DNA of 64,000 nt, taken from positions 124,001-188,000 of the forward strand of contig NZ_FQYY01000006.1 of the NCBI RefSeq assembly GCF_900141885.1, given 5' to 3'. The position numbers were made by a program, and so were the translations under genes. Positions within the stretch are counted from its first letter, which is position 1; every line of letters starts with the position of its first letter. Of this stretch, positions 1 to 9,699 are shown piece by piece. Source of the stretch: Mesonia phycicola (GTDB taxonomy: Bacteria; Bacteroidota; Bacteroidia; Flavobacteriales; Flavobacteriaceae). The notes below the pieces were generated by a model. That model made no database searches. It was not told the origin of the DNA and worked only from the letters and a program-made list of their open reading frames with translations.

Positions 1-122
1 AGATAATGAAAGATAATTCCTTCAAATTCATTAGAGTCAAAGAATAAAACATCATTTGTTTTAAGCATAGACTCAAATTTTGAAAGAGAGAAATTGTGGT
101 CTTCGTTTTGACTTAATTGCAT
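1..122 (-). CDS. TPR-family protein, N-terminal fragment (cut by window edge)
   Basis: This is the start of a minus-strand gene that leaves the window at position 1. It has an ATG at 120-122 and about 40 codons are visible. The peptide begins MQLSQNEDHNFSLSKFESM and continues with acidic and aromatic residues. From memory this opening is typical of flavobacterial tetratricopeptide-repeat proteins. It lies about 100 bases downstream of the class III aminotransferase on the same strand. The TPR assignment is inferred from the N-terminus alone, because no complete repeat is visible. Confidence 0.6.
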   Translation of the reverse strand, partial: MQLSQNEDHNFSLSKFESMLKTNDVLFFDSNEFEGIIFHY

Positions 123-220
123 ACACGAAATTTTACTTATTTCTACTGTATTAAATTTACTATGTAAAACGTACGATTAGCAATCATCGTATTTTTGTTG
201 TTAACAAAGTAATTAACAGC

Positions 221-1405
221 CTATTTTTGTTGAATTTTATCTAAAATAGATAAAATTATATTGCATCCTTTTTTTATTTCTTCTTCAGAAATAGTTAGCG
301 GTGGAGTTATTCTAATGGCTTTATTCTCAAATAATAACCAAAATAAAATTAAACCTTGCTCTTTAGCTTCTAAAATTACTTGATTGGCAATTTCTTCTGA
401 TTTTACTATTGCGGCAAGCATTAATCCTTTACCTCTAATTTCACTTATCAAAGGATGAGCCAAAAGCTTTCTAAATAATTTTTCTTTTTGAAGTGTTTCT
501 GTAATTAATGAAGTGTTGCAAATTTCTTTTAGAGTAGCAAGTGCGGCAGCAGCTATTACTGGATTGCCACCAAAGGTGGTAATGTGTCCCATTTTTGGAT
601 TGTTACTCAGACTATCCATTATTTCTTCTGATGCTACAAATGCACCTACAGGAAGCCCACCTGCCATACCTTTACCAATTACTAGTATGTCTGGTGTAAT
701 ATCAAAATGCTCGTAAGCAAATAATTTTCCTGTTCTACCAAAACCAGGTTGAATTTCATCTAGTATTAAAAGAGCGCCTACTTCTTTACATTTTTGTTTA
801 ATTTTTTTTAAAAAATTATTTTTAGGCAAAATAAAACCAGCGCCGCCTTGTATGGTTTCTAAGATAACAGCTGCTGTTTTGTCAGTAATACTATTTAAAC
901 TTTCTTCGTTGTTAAATTCTATAAATGAAATACCAGGAAGTAAAGGTCTAAATGGTTTTTTACGTTCTTCAAAATTCATTAAACTCAAAGAACCCATGGT
1001 GTTACCGTGGTATGCATTTTTGGCAGCAATAATTTCTTGTTTACCTGTATATCTTCTTGCTAGTTTTAGAGCACCTTCAATAGCTTCTGTACCACTATTT
1101 ACTAAATAAGTTTTTGCATTTGGTATGCTTACTTTTTGGTGCAAAAATTTTGTGTAATTTATGGCTGGAGATTGGGCGTATTCTCCATAAACCATTACGT
1201 GCAAGTAATTATTGGCTTGTTGCTGTATTGCTTTAATTACTTTTGGATGGCAGTGCCCTAAACTACATGCAGAAACACCCGCAACAAAATCTAAATGAGA
1301 CTTGCCATCTGTAGTGTAAATGTAACTTCCTTTGGCAGATTGAACTTCTAGCCCCAAAGGATGAGGACTTGTTTGAGCTTGGTATTTTAAAAAATCTTTA
1401 TTCAA
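221..1405 (-). CDS. Class III aminotransferase (acetylornithine/aspartate aminotransferase family)
   Basis: This is a 394-residue, fold-type I, PLP-dependent transaminase of the acetylornithine/4-aminobutyrate group. It shows the phosphate-binding NSGTEA segment (about 103-108), the cofactor aspartate in LILDEIQPGFGRTG (D216), and the Schiff-base lysine in LVIGKGMAGGLP (K245). The length is normal for the family. Its start lies 3 bases beyond the stop of the OstA-like gene, so the two are probably co-transcribed. There are no argB/C/E neighbours, so the substrate cannot be fixed and an arginine-biosynthesis role is not supported. The family call is firm and the specificity is open. Confidence 0.9.
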   Translation of the reverse strand: MNKDFLKYQAQTSPHPLGLEVQSAKGSYIYTTDGKSHLDFVAGVSACSLGHCHPKVIKAIQQQANNYLHVMVYGEYAQSPAINYTKFLHQKVSIPNAKTYLVNSGTEAIEGALKLARRYTGKQEIIAAKNAYHGNTMGSLSLMNFEERKKPFRPLLPGISFIEFNNEESLNSITDKTAAVILETIQGGAGFILPKNNFLKKIKQKCKEVGALLILDEIQPGFGRTGKLFAYEHFDITPDILVIGKGMAGGLPVGAFVASEEIMDSLSNNPKMGHITTFGGNPVIAAAALATLKEICNTSLITETLQKEKLFRKLLAHPLISEIRGKGLMLAAIVKSEEIANQVILEAKEQGLILFWLLFENKAIRITPPLTISEEEIKKGCNIILSILDKIQQK

Positions 1406-1408
1406 AAG

Positions 1409-3133
1409 TTATGGAGTCTTTTGTTTAAATTGTAAAATATTTTTCTTTTTTACAGAAGTACTATCTTGTTCTCTATGCTGAAGTAGTTTGGGATCTAATC
1501 TAGAGTTTTTATGTAGCAATTCAGGGTCTTCACTATCTCTATCTTCAAAAAAGTTGCTGTCTTCTTCGGGGAGCGGAATGCCTTTGATTTTAGGTAAATT
1601 TAAAGGGCCTTCATCTCTAAATAAATCTTCTTTACTAGTTATTTGCTCATCACCACGCCAATTAAACCCTCTTAACTTTCGGGCATTTTTTGGGAAATCA
1701 CTTTCTTGGTATAAAATATTTTCTACATCTCTGTAATAGTAAATATCTGTAATAGATTTATCACCAAAAAGTAATTTTATAGAAGAAGAAATTGCTTTAT
1801 TAATACCTATTAAAGAACCATCATCATTTCTACTATAGTAGATAGTTTCTGTATTTTTTATAAAGTTAGCTTCAGAGATTTGGTTGTCATCTCCAAATAA
1901 CCCATACATTTCTTTTCCTTTTACTTGGTTATAGCCTTCAATACTATCTTTTTGAATCATAAAAGCATTGTAAAATACTTTTAGGGTATCCATTTTTTCT
2001 GTTTTCTTGTCATTTATAAGATGAATGCTGTCACCAGTCATTTGATTATCTCCAGACCAAACTACAGGTTTGCCAATCATTTGGGTTAATCCTGTTTTTT
2101 CGTTAATATGAATAGAGTCACATTTACCATTCATATCACTTTTATATAATTTTGAATGATAAAAACCTCGTATAATTCTATTTTCAGGTTTGCCCGTAAT
2201 CATTAAAGTATCGCTGTGTATATGTATAGAGTCTAACTCTTGTTTCATAGATGCGATTGCTCTTTTGGTAATAAATAAAGAATCTTTATGTCTAAATACT
2301 TCTGCATAATGCCCTTTTATAACAGATTGATTTACCGTATCTGTTACTTTAATATTATTGGTGGCAGAAGCAAAGCTCTTAGTTCTATCAAAATAAATAC
2401 TATCACCTTGTAATTTTCTGTTTTCGTAATTAATGGTAGAGTTTTTTACAAAATAACCTTTGTCGTTTCTTGTATCATAATAACCTCTTTCACAATAAAT
2501 TTGGCTGGTTTCACTAGTAATAGTAGAGGGGCCATACAAATATGCATTTCCTGTAGCTGAATAAAAGTCTAATTGTTGAGAGTTAATTATGTAATCTGGA
2601 TTGGTAACCACCACATCTTGTTTAAAAGAATATTTTTCATCTTTCATAAAATAGTGGCCTATTACGCTGGTAATTGTGCTAGCAGTATCTTTTACTTTAC
2701 CACCACTTCTATAAAAAGACTGTTGTTTTACCCTGTCAAAAAAAAGTGAATCTGTAGTAAGGGTAGTACTTGGAGTTTTAAGTTTTACATCTGTGCTTGC
2801 AAAGGCAAATTTTGTTTGCCCGTTATATTCTGCATAATCACTGGTTAAATTAATAGTATCACCTTGTTTCATTCTTACATTACCGTAGGCTTTAAAAAAG
2901 TCTGATTCTTGGTAAAATACTGCTTGGTCACACCAAACCTCAATCCCTTCGTGATTAAAATAAACTTGTGTATCTATTTTGGCTAAAATAAAGGCTCCAG
3001 GGTATTTTTCTTCATCTTTATAAGAGCGGTCACTGGTATAATCTATTTTCTTGGGTTTGTTTTCTTGGGCAAATAGCCCTAAGGAGAGTAATAAGAAAAC
3101 TCCAGTTAAAATATGTTGGATAATTTTTTTCAA
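1409..3133 (-). CDS. OstA-like (LptA-like) protein
   Basis: This is an exported protein of about 574 residues with long runs of beta-strand repeats typical of OstA/LptA-like folds (for example YNGQTKFAFASTDVKL, YGPSTITSETSQIY). Related proteins carry lipopolysaccharide across the periplasm. The frame stays open to a TTG at 3181, but a TTG at 3131-3133 gives a clean signal peptide (MKKIIQHIL, then a hydrophobic run ending LGLFAQ). The 3181 TTG fits better as the -33 element of a promoter, so the inner start is preferred. The C-terminus is acidic and basic rich (residues such as DSNFFEDRDSEDPE). The aminotransferase follows after 3 bases. The LPS-transport role is inferred from family. Confidence 0.8.
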   Translation of the reverse strand: MKKIIQHILTGVFLLLSLGLFAQENKPKKIDYTSDRSYKDEEKYPGAFILAKIDTQVYFNHEGIEVWCDQAVFYQESDFFKAYGNVRMKQGDTINLTSDYAEYNGQTKFAFASTDVKLKTPSTTLTTDSLFFDRVKQQSFYRSGGKVKDTASTITSVIGHYFMKDEKYSFKQDVVVTNPDYIINSQQLDFYSATGNAYLYGPSTITSETSQIYCERGYYDTRNDKGYFVKNSTINYENRKLQGDSIYFDRTKSFASATNNIKVTDTVNQSVIKGHYAEVFRHKDSLFITKRAIASMKQELDSIHIHSDTLMITGKPENRIIRGFYHSKLYKSDMNGKCDSIHINEKTGLTQMIGKPVVWSGDNQMTGDSIHLINDKKTEKMDTLKVFYNAFMIQKDSIEGYNQVKGKEMYGLFGDDNQISEANFIKNTETIYYSRNDDGSLIGINKAISSSIKLLFGDKSITDIYYYRDVENILYQESDFPKNARKLRGFNWRGDEQITSKEDLFRDEGPLNLPKIKGIPLPEEDSNFFEDRDSEDPELLHKNSRLDPKLLQHREQDSTSVKKKNILQFKQKTP

Positions 3134-3148
3134 CAGATAAATTTTATT

Positions 3149-3181
3149 CAAAAATAAACAAATGTTTTTTCTTGTTGGCAA
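3149..3181 (-). promoter_or_regulatory. Predicted promoter of the OstA-like gene
   Basis: On the minus strand TTG (3179-3181) is followed after 22 bases by TATTTTTG (3149-3156). This matches the Flavobacterium consensus of TTG, 17-23 bases, TAnnTTTG. It would place the transcript start just upstream of the TTG codon at 3131-3133. Confidence 0.5.
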
Positions 3182-3185
3182 TAAT

Positions 3186-3224
3186 CAAAAAACGCTCCAA
3201 AATTTTTTTTGAAGCGTTTTTTTT
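3186..3224 (-). terminator. Terminator after purA
   Basis: AAAAAACGCT and AGCGTTTTTT form a hairpin with T-rich flanks. It lies between the purA stop and the OstA-like gene, so it likely ends the relA-fur-purA transcript. Confidence 0.65.
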
Positions 3225-3246
3225 GAAATATAATAATAAACTAAGA

Positions 3247-4518
3247 TTATCTCATGATGGTTTGCTTTCTATCTGGTCCTACAGATACCACTTTAATTGG
3301 TACTTGTAATTCTTCTTCTACAAAAGCAATGTAGTCTTTAAATTCTTGCGGAAATTGAGATTCATCTGTCATTTGCATTAAATCTTCTTTCCAACCTTTT
3401 ACTTCTTTGTAAATAGGAGTAAGGTTTTCTTCTTCTATGTTATATGGTAAATGAGTTATTTCTTCTCCTTTGTACTTGTAGCCTACACAAACTTTTAAAG
3501 TTTCAAAACCACTTAATACATCTCCTTTCATCATCATTAACTGAGTAACTCCATTTACTTGTACGGCATATTTTAATGCTACAAGGTCTAACCAACCACA
3601 TCTTCTTGGTCTTCCTGTTACTGCACCAAACTCGTTTCCGTTTTTAGCCATGGTTTCTCCATCTTTATCAAATAATTCTGTAGGGAACGGTCCGCTACCT
3701 ACACGAGTAGTGTAAGCTTTAAAAATACCGAAAACTTCGTTAATTTGATTTGGAGCTATACCAAGACCTGTACAGGCACCTGCAGCAGTGGTGTTACTAG
3801 AAGTTACAAATGGGTAAGTACCAAAGTCTATGTCTAATAAAGAACCTTGGGCACCTTCTGCTAAAATGGTTTTATTTTCTTTTTGTGCTTGGTGTAAAAA
3901 TTCTTCAGAATCAATAAACTTAATTGATCTTAAAGTTTCTACAGCCGCAAAAAATTCTTTTTCAAGATCTTCTAGGTCATATTGAATATCTACATTGTAA
4001 TAAGAAATCATAGACTCGTGTTTGTCTGCTAGATTTCTGTATTTTTCTTTCCAATCACTCATCTCTAGATCACCAAAACGTAATCCATTACGTCCTGTTT
4101 TATCCATGTAAGTTGGTCCAATTCCCTTTAGGGTAGATCCTATTTTCGCTTTTCCTTTAGAAGCTTCAGAAGCAGCATCTAGTAAACGATGGGTTGGTAA
4201 AATGATGTGTGCTTTTCTAGATATAACTAATTTTTTGTTATAATCTATGTTGAATTTGTCAAGACCTTCTAGTTCTTTTACAAAAACTACAGGGTCTACC
4301 ACAACTCCGTTTCCAATAACATTTAATGAGTTTTCATGAAATATTCCTGAAGGAATTGTTCTTAAAACGTGTTTTATGCCATCAAATTCTAGTGTGTGTC
4401 CTGCGTTTGGACCACCTTGAAAACGCGCAATAATATTATAATTTGCGGTGAGAACGTCTACAATTTTACCTTTTCCTTCGTCTCCCCACTGAAGCCCGAG
4501 TAGCAAATCTACTGCCAT
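3247..4518 (-). CDS. purA: Adenylosuccinate synthase
   Basis: PurA joins IMP and aspartate with GTP to make adenylosuccinate, the first step from IMP to AMP in the cytoplasm. The 423-residue protein opens with VDLLLGLQWGDEGKGKIVD, in which GDEGKGK (12-18) is the GTP phosphate loop. It also has the NAGHT segment (GGPNAGHTLEF), the IMP-contact region GSTLKGIGPTYMDKTGRNG, and TGRPRRCGWLDL near residue 305. The length is standard. The start lies 9 bases after the Fur-family gene, suggesting a shared transcript that closes at the hairpin just downstream. Confidence 0.98.
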   Translation of the reverse strand: MAVDLLLGLQWGDEGKGKIVDVLTANYNIIARFQGGPNAGHTLEFDGIKHVLRTIPSGIFHENSLNVIGNGVVVDPVVFVKELEGLDKFNIDYNKKLVISRKAHIILPTHRLLDAASEASKGKAKIGSTLKGIGPTYMDKTGRNGLRFGDLEMSDWKEKYRNLADKHESMISYYNVDIQYDLEDLEKEFFAAVETLRSIKFIDSEEFLHQAQKENKTILAEGAQGSLLDIDFGTYPFVTSSNTTAAGACTGLGIAPNQINEVFGIFKAYTTRVGSGPFPTELFDKDGETMAKNGNEFGAVTGRPRRCGWLDLVALKYAVQVNGVTQLMMMKGDVLSGFETLKVCVGYKYKGEEITHLPYNIEEENLTPIYKEVKGWKEDLMQMTDESQFPQEFKDYIAFVEEELQVPIKVVSVGPDRKQTIMR

Positions 4519-4527
4519 AAATAAAGT

Positions 4528-4983
4528 TTATTTGGATGTTTTTTTAGTTCCGTAAAAATATAAGGAGTGGTTATTGATTTCTATATCAAAAACCTCTTCA
4601 ATTGTTTGTTTAATAGACTGTATTCTTGGATCACAAAATTCGATAACTTCTCCAGTATCGGTTAAAATAACGTGATCATGTTGTCTGTCAAAATAAGACT
4701 TTTCATACTGAGCTTGGTTTTTACCAAATTGGTGTTTTCTTACTAAACCACATTCTAGTAAAAGCTCTATAGTATTGTATAGTGTAGCTCGACTTACACG
4801 ATAGTTTTTATTCTTCATGGTAATGTACAGAGATTCTATATCAAAATGCTCTGAACTATCGTATATCTCTTGAAGAATAGCAAAACGTTCTGGTGTTTTA
4901 CGGTGTTTTTTTTCTTCTAAAAACTTTGTAAATACGTTTTTAACTACTGCTTGGTCGTTTTTCTGTTTTTCTGTTTCTTCCAT
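4528..4983 (-). CDS. Fur-family transcriptional regulator
   Basis: This is a 151-residue winged-helix metalloregulator of the Fur/PerR/Zur class. The DNA-binding half runs over about 15-85 ([30 protein letters not shown]). The metal-binding half keeps H102 and H104 (QHDH) and H47. The usual C-x-x-C structural zinc motif after the HDH is replaced by TDTG, leaving a single C117 (IEFCDPRI). The subgroup, and which metal or peroxide it senses, therefore cannot be told by eye. It sits between relA and purA, and a good promoter match lies directly upstream, overlapping the end of relA. Confidence 0.9.
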   Translation of the reverse strand: MEETEKQKNDQAVVKNVFTKFLEEKKHRKTPERFAILQEIYDSSEHFDIESLYITMKNKNYRVSRATLYNTIELLLECGLVRKHQFGKNQAQYEKSYFDRQHDHVILTDTGEVIEFCDPRIQSIKQTIEEVFDIEINNHSLYFYGTKKTSK

Positions 4984-4994
4984 AATTCTGCCTG

Positions 4995-5028
4995 CAAATT
5001 TAAACTTTATTCACGGGTAACCTTATCA
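4995..5028 (-). promoter_or_regulatory. Predicted promoter of the Fur-family gene
   Basis: On the minus strand TTG (5026-5028), 23 bases, then TAAATTTG (4995-5002) matches the Flavobacterium consensus. It overlaps the 3' end of relA/spoT, so fur-purA could be expressed apart from relA. The predicted leader is very short. Confidence 0.45.
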
Positions 5029-7220
5029 ATTCCGTTTATTTTTTTCAAACGATCCATTAATTTTTTTAGAATGGTCTTATTTTTTACCACAACTGTAATC
5101 TGTCCTTTAAAAATACTATTAAGACTTTCAAAAGAAATTTTACGCATATCTACGTGTAAATTGTTAGATATTTCTTTAGTAACTTCACTTACAAGTCCTA
5201 AATTATCTAATCCATTTAACCTGATTACTGCTGTAAATTCTTGTTGCGAAGAGTCTATCCATTTTGCTTGAATAATTCTATAGGCATAATTACTTTGAAG
5301 CTGAATGGCATTTGGGCAGTTTTTTTTGTGCACTTTTATACCATCGTTAACTGTAATAAAACCAAATACTGGATCTCCTGGAATAGGGTTGCAGCAGTTT
5401 GCTAGTTTATATTCTAGTTTTTCTTCTTCTTGACCAAAAACAAGTTGATCGTAATTTTGAGTTATCTCTTCTTTATCTATGTCTTGCGGAACGCTGGCTT
5501 TTCTAATTTTATTTTTAAAGAAAGAAACAAAAGCGTTACTTCTAGAAGCTGCAAACTCTTTAAGTTTAGTATTGTCTATAGTGCCAATACCAACTCTATA
5601 AAATAAATCTAGACTAGTTTTTATTTTAAAGTATTTTACAAGCTCTGCAATGGTTTTGTCGTTAAATTGTATTTTTTGAGCTTTTAACTTTCTTATTAAA
5701 ATTGCTTTACCATCTTCTGCAATTAGTTTTTTCTCATCTTTTAAAGATGACTTTATTTTAGATCTTGCTCTTGCGGTATTTGCAAAATCTAACCAGTTAT
5801 TGGTAGGTTTTGCTTTTTCTGATGTAATTATATCTACTTGATCTCCGCTTTTTAATTGATGGCTTAATGGTACTAGTTTACCATTTACACGAGCACCACG
5901 TGTTTTTAAGCCAATTTCTGTGTGTATGCTAAATGCAAAATCTAATGGAGTAGCACCTTTTGGTAAAGATTTTAAATCTCCTTTAGGTGTAAAAACAAAA
6001 ATTTCTTTAGAGTAGAGGTTTAATTTAAATTGCTCTACAAAATCTACTGCATTTACCTCATTATTTTCTAAGGCTTCTTGTAGTTTGTTTAACCATTGGT
6101 CTAGATTTTCATCTCCTTCTTCATCTTCATTTTTGTATTTGTAATGAGCGGCATAACCTTTCTCTGCAATTTCATTCATGCGCTCACTTCTAATCTGCAC
6201 TTCTACCCAACGGCCTTTTGGCCCCATTACAGTGATGTGCAAGGCTTCATATCCTGTAGATTTAGGTGAAGAAATCCAATCTCGTAAACGTGTTGGGTTA
6301 GGCCTAAAGTGATCTGTAACTATAGAATAAATTTTCCAGGCTAGAAATTTTTCATCTTCTGGAGTACTTTTATAAATAATTCTAATTGCAAACTTATCGT
6401 ACACTTCATCAAAAGTGATGTTTTGCTTCAGAATTTTTTTTCTAATAGAAAATACAGATTTAGGTCTTCCTTTTATCTCGTACTGTAGTTTTTCTTTGTC
6501 TAGAGAGTCGGTAATAATCTTTGTAAAGTCTTTTATATAAAGATCTTGGTCTTCTTTACTCTCTTTCATTCTAGTTAAAATATCCTGGTACACTTCTGGT
6601 TCAGTATATTTTAAACTTAAATCTTCTAATTCTGTTTTTATATTATAAAGCCCAATTCTGTGAGCTAAAGGTGCGTAAATGTATAGCGTTTCAGAAGCAA
6701 TTTTTACTTGCTTATCTGCGCGCATAGAATCCATCGTCTGCATGTTATGCAAACGATCTGCAATTTTTATAATAATTACCCTAACATCATCATTAAGGGT
6801 AAGTAGCATTTTTCTAAAATTCTCTGCTTGTAGAGAAACATCTCTTTCTGGTTTTAGGTGGCTAATTTTGGTTAATCCGTCTACAATTCTAGCTACGGTT
6901 TCTCCAAACATTTGCTCGATATCATTCAGCGTATATTCGGTATCTTCAACTACATCGTGTAGTAGGGCCGCAGCAATAGAAGTAGCATCTAAACCAATTT
7001 CTGAAGCTACAATTTTTGCAACCGCAATAGGATGAAAAATATAAGCTTCTCCAGATTTTCTGCGTTGCTCTTTGTGTGCATCTACAGCAGTTTCAAAAGC
7101 TTGCCTAATAAGTGTTTTATCGTCTTCTGTTAAAGTACGATAACTTATACGCAGCAACTCTTTGTATTGCTTGGCAATTCTTTTGTTTTCTTGTTCTATT
7201 TCTTCTTCCGTCAAAATCAT
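5007..7220 (-). CDS. Bifunctional (p)ppGpp synthetase/hydrolase, RelA/SpoT family
   Basis: This 737-residue Rel enzyme makes and breaks the stringent-response alarmones. Domain order is as follows: HD hydrolase (about 45-200, with [11 protein letters not shown] carrying the HD pair and an intact KIADRLHNM motif); synthetase (about 250-365, [19 protein letters not shown]); TGS (about 400-460, [20 protein letters not shown]); and a C-terminal ACT domain (about 660-737). Both catalytic halves look intact, so a bifunctional enzyme is expected. The gene follows the M48 protease after 25 bases and precedes fur. A single long Rel is usual for Bacteroidota. Confidence 0.95.
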   Translation of the reverse strand: MILTEEEIEQENKRIAKQYKELLRISYRTLTEDDKTLIRQAFETAVDAHKEQRRKSGEAYIFHPIAVAKIVASEIGLDATSIAAALLHDVVEDTEYTLNDIEQMFGETVARIVDGLTKISHLKPERDVSLQAENFRKMLLTLNDDVRVIIIKIADRLHNMQTMDSMRADKQVKIASETLYIYAPLAHRIGLYNIKTELEDLSLKYTEPEVYQDILTRMKESKEDQDLYIKDFTKIITDSLDKEKLQYEIKGRPKSVFSIRKKILKQNITFDEVYDKFAIRIIYKSTPEDEKFLAWKIYSIVTDHFRPNPTRLRDWISSPKSTGYEALHITVMGPKGRWVEVQIRSERMNEIAEKGYAAHYKYKNEDEEGDENLDQWLNKLQEALENNEVNAVDFVEQFKLNLYSKEIFVFTPKGDLKSLPKGATPLDFAFSIHTEIGLKTRGARVNGKLVPLSHQLKSGDQVDIITSEKAKPTNNWLDFANTARARSKIKSSLKDEKKLIAEDGKAILIRKLKAQKIQFNDKTIAELVKYFKIKTSLDLFYRVGIGTIDNTKLKEFAASRSNAFVSFFKNKIRKASVPQDIDKEEITQNYDQLVFGQEEEKLEYKLANCCNPIPGDPVFGFITVNDGIKVHKKNCPNAIQLQSNYAYRIIQAKWIDSSQQEFTAVIRLNGLDNLGLVSEVTKEISNNLHVDMRKISFESLNSIFKGQITVVVKNKTILKKLMDRLKKINGIDKVTRE

Positions 7221-7245
7221 ACCACTAATATAGTAAAGTAAACTA

Positions 7246-8481
7246 TTATTTCAGCTTTAAATTTTTAATTCGTTGTAAAAGACTAGGGTGCGAATAATGA
7301 AAGAAAATATAGGCTGGATGCGGAGTTAGGTTACTTAAACTATTACTAGATAGTTTTTTAAGGCTACTTATAAGTGGGGCGCTGCCAAAAGTTTCTTTGG
7401 CATAATTATCGGCTTGATATTCAAATTTTCTGCTTAAAATATTCATTAACAATCCTGTAATTTCTGATATTGGAGAATATAAAATACCAAAAGCAATTAA
7501 CCCAATATGAAAACTTACCTCTTCTACGCCTAATGCTTGAGAGAGTAGTGGACTGCTAATAAAAAGTGATAATAACCACAGAGTAAACCCAGTTGTAATT
7601 ATTCCTACAAAAAGATTAAAAATAATGTGTTTCTTTTTGTAATGACCAACTTCGTGTGCTAATACTGCTACAATTTCATCTTCCTCTAAATCATTTACAA
7701 GTGTATCAAAAAGCGTAATTCTTTTTTCGCTACCAAAGCCAGAAAAATAAGCATTGGCTTTGGTGCTTCGTTTAGACCCGTCTATAATAAAAATTTTATC
7801 TAAGGTAAAGCCTACTGTTTTTGCGTAAGCTTCAATTTTTGTACGTAAAATGCCTTCTTCTAACGGAGTTTGTTTGTTAAATAGTGGTACAATTAATTTA
7901 CTGTAAAACATATTCATTACAATAGAGAAAACTGTAATTAATGCCCAAGCATAAATCCAAAAATTATCTCCTGCAAATTGATAAAACCATATAATTAAGG
8001 CTAAAATTCCGCCGCCAAGAACAGCCATCATTAGCCAACCTTTTATTTTGTCTAGAAAAAAGGTTTTTTTAGTGGTTTTGTTAAAACCAAATTTCTCTTC
8101 AATTACAAACGTACTATAATAAGAAAATGGGGTGGTAAGAATATCACTCCCAATCATAATTATTCCGAAGAAAATTAAAGCAATTAAAATTAGATTATCG
8201 GTTATAGATTTAGCAATAGCATCTACCCAAGCAAAACCTCCTAAAAAGAAAAATGCTAAAGTTAGAATTAACGAAAAACTAGAGGTAAGTATCCCGAATT
8301 TGTAACGTGTTTTTTTATAAGCTTGGGAGCGTTCATACTCTTTATCTTCATAAACATCTTCTAGCTCTGCTGGCAATTTATCTTCAAAATGTTTTGCGTT
8401 AAGGGCATCTAAAACTTGATCTACGATAAAATCGAGTAATAAAATAGCAATGATGATATAAAAAACTGTTTCTGCAGTCAT
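7246..8481 (-). CDS. M48 family membrane metallopeptidase (Ste24/CAAX protease-like)
   Basis: This 411-residue integral-membrane zinc protease has an N-terminal hydrophobic M48_N region (helices near 5-22, 62-82, 95-112, 150-170 and 176-196) followed by the catalytic domain. HEVGH at 276-280 supplies two zinc ligands and the catalytic glutamate. FEYQADNYA, near 365, supplies the third ligand region. The SKRSTKANAYFSGFG segment upstream of HEVGH is characteristic of the Ste24 branch. The role is probably membrane-protein processing or quality control; bacterial CAAX substrates are unknown. It lies 25 bases upstream of relA and is possibly co-transcribed. Confidence 0.93.
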   Translation of the reverse strand: MTAETVFYIIIAILLLDFIVDQVLDALNAKHFEDKLPAELEDVYEDKEYERSQAYKKTRYKFGILTSSFSLILTLAFFFLGGFAWVDAIAKSITDNLILIALIFFGIIMIGSDILTTPFSYYSTFVIEEKFGFNKTTKKTFFLDKIKGWLMMAVLGGGILALIIWFYQFAGDNFWIYAWALITVFSIVMNMFYSKLIVPLFNKQTPLEEGILRTKIEAYAKTVGFTLDKIFIIDGSKRSTKANAYFSGFGSEKRITLFDTLVNDLEEDEIVAVLAHEVGHYKKKHIIFNLFVGIITTGFTLWLLSLFISSPLLSQALGVEEVSFHIGLIAFGILYSPISEITGLLMNILSRKFEYQADNYAKETFGSAPLISSLKKLSSNSLSNLTPHPAYIFFHYSHPSLLQRIKNLKLK

Positions 8482-8519
8482 ATTTTAAAATTGTAATGTG
8501 TAATTTTCTAGTTGTTTAA

Positions 8520-8549
8520 TGAGATGTTGAATCTAGTTCAGCATGACGA
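8520..8549 (-). repeat. Intergenic palindromic repeat, copy A
   Basis: Read on the minus strand this is TCGTCATGCTGAACTAGATT followed by CAACATCTCA. It is a short hairpin flanked by TCGTCAT and ATCTCA, between the TrmH-like and M48 genes. Related copies lie at 16610, 22180, 22236, 31741 and 36531. Confidence 0.6.
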
Positions 8550-8585
8550 ATTAAGGGTTTATACCTAACCTCATTTTATAAAAGT

Positions 8586-9383
8586 CTAATTGAATTTCCG
8601 TTGTCTTTTAGCTTCAAAAATTAAAATTCCGGCCGCAACAGAAACGTTCATCGAATCAATCTCCCCTTGCATAGGGATGTGAATATTTTGCGTAGCATTT
8701 TTTCGCCACTCTTCACTTAATCCGACAGCTTCTGTGCCAACAACAATTGCAGATGCTTTGGTGAAATCTTGTTTAGTGTAAATTTCAGAATCTTGTAGAA
8801 TAGCCGAATAGATAGCTACCTTTTTTTCTTGTAAAAATTCAATTATTTCTGAAGTGGTTCCTGTAGTGATTTGATTAGTAAATACACAACCAACACTAGA
8901 TCTAATAATATTTGGGTTGTATAAATCGGTTTTTGGGTTGGCAATAATCACTGCATCTACTTTGGCAGCATCTGCAGTACGTAAAATAGCACCAATATTT
9001 CCTGGTTTTTCTGGAGCTTCTGCAACTAGAATTAAAGGATTTTCTGTTTTAAATTGAAGATTGCTTAACTCGTGAGATTTAGTTTTTGCAATTGCCAAAA
9101 TACCTTCTGTACCACTTCTGTAGGCTATTTTTTTATATACTTCTGTAGTGATTTCTGTAAGTAAATGTTCTGTAAATTGAAATTTGAGTAGTTTCTCTTC
9201 TTTTATTAAATCTGGACAAAAATATACTGCTGTAAACTCGTAATTTGCTTTTTGAGCTAATTGAATTTCTCTAATACCTTCAATTAAAAAAAGACCTTCT
9301 TTCCTTCTTGTTCTAGATTTTTCTTGAAGCTGAAGAATTTGTTTTACAGTTTTATTTTGAGTGCTGCTTATTTGCTTGCGCAT
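8586..9383 (-). CDS. TrmH/SpoU family RNA 2'-O-methyltransferase
   Basis: This 265-residue SPOUT-class enzyme transfers methyl from SAM to a ribose 2'-OH in tRNA or rRNA. The N-terminal substrate-binding part (about 1-100) has a basic start with KTVKQILQLQEKSRTRRKEG. The knotted catalytic domain shows all three motifs: NIGAILRTADAAKVDAVIIA (about 128-147), VGTEAVGLSEEW (about 215-226) and IPMQGEIDSMNVSVAAGILI (about 237-256). The layout resembles RlmB/TsnR-like flavobacterial proteins. The RNA target cannot be given from sequence. The gene is monocistronic, and the downstream gap carries a palindromic repeat. Confidence 0.93.
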   Translation of the reverse strand: MRKQISSTQNKTVKQILQLQEKSRTRRKEGLFLIEGIREIQLAQKANYEFTAVYFCPDLIKEEKLLKFQFTEHLLTEITTEVYKKIAYRSGTEGILAIAKTKSHELSNLQFKTENPLILVAEAPEKPGNIGAILRTADAAKVDAVIIANPKTDLYNPNIIRSSVGCVFTNQITTGTTSEIIEFLQEKKVAIYSAILQDSEIYTKQDFTKASAIVVGTEAVGLSEEWRKNATQNIHIPMQGEIDSMNVSVAAGILIFEAKRQRKFN

Positions 9384-9699
9384 AGGTTGAATTTCTAGCG
9401 CGTAAAGGTAATGATTTCTATAAATATAATAAGATTTTAAATTTTACTAATGCTGGTGAGTACGAATGAAAAATCATTTAAAAAAGTTGTGTAATTTCTT
9501 TGGTAAATAAAATAACCTTTCGGTATATTTAGGTTTTAACATAAATTTTTGATGTTTATTTATTTTTTTAAAAAACTAAGCTTAGAGAAATCATACTAAT
9601 TAATTAACCGAAATCATTTAAAATATAATTTTAGAATTTAGATAAATAATTAACTAGCTGAATAGAAAACTAGTTTTATAATTTTAAATAATTGTAACA
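9384..9699. other. Intergenic gap, divergent promoter region
   Basis: This AT-rich stretch lies between the divergent TrmH-like gene and the GLPGLI operon. No open frame with coding character is seen. AACTAG (9652-9657) and CTAGTT (9670-9675) could pair in the leader just upstream of the first GLPGLI gene. No strong TAnnTTTG element was found for the plus strand. Confidence 0.5.

Noticed and set aside
170-200. Hairpin ACGAT/ATCGT near the start of the window
   Set aside because: The stem is only 5 bp, and without neighbouring context it is not a credible terminator.
513-1109. Plus-strand open frames across the aminotransferase gene
   Set aside because: They lie antisense to a clear, conserved enzyme, with no start signals or recognisable product. 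The other antisense frames in the window were rejected for the same reason.
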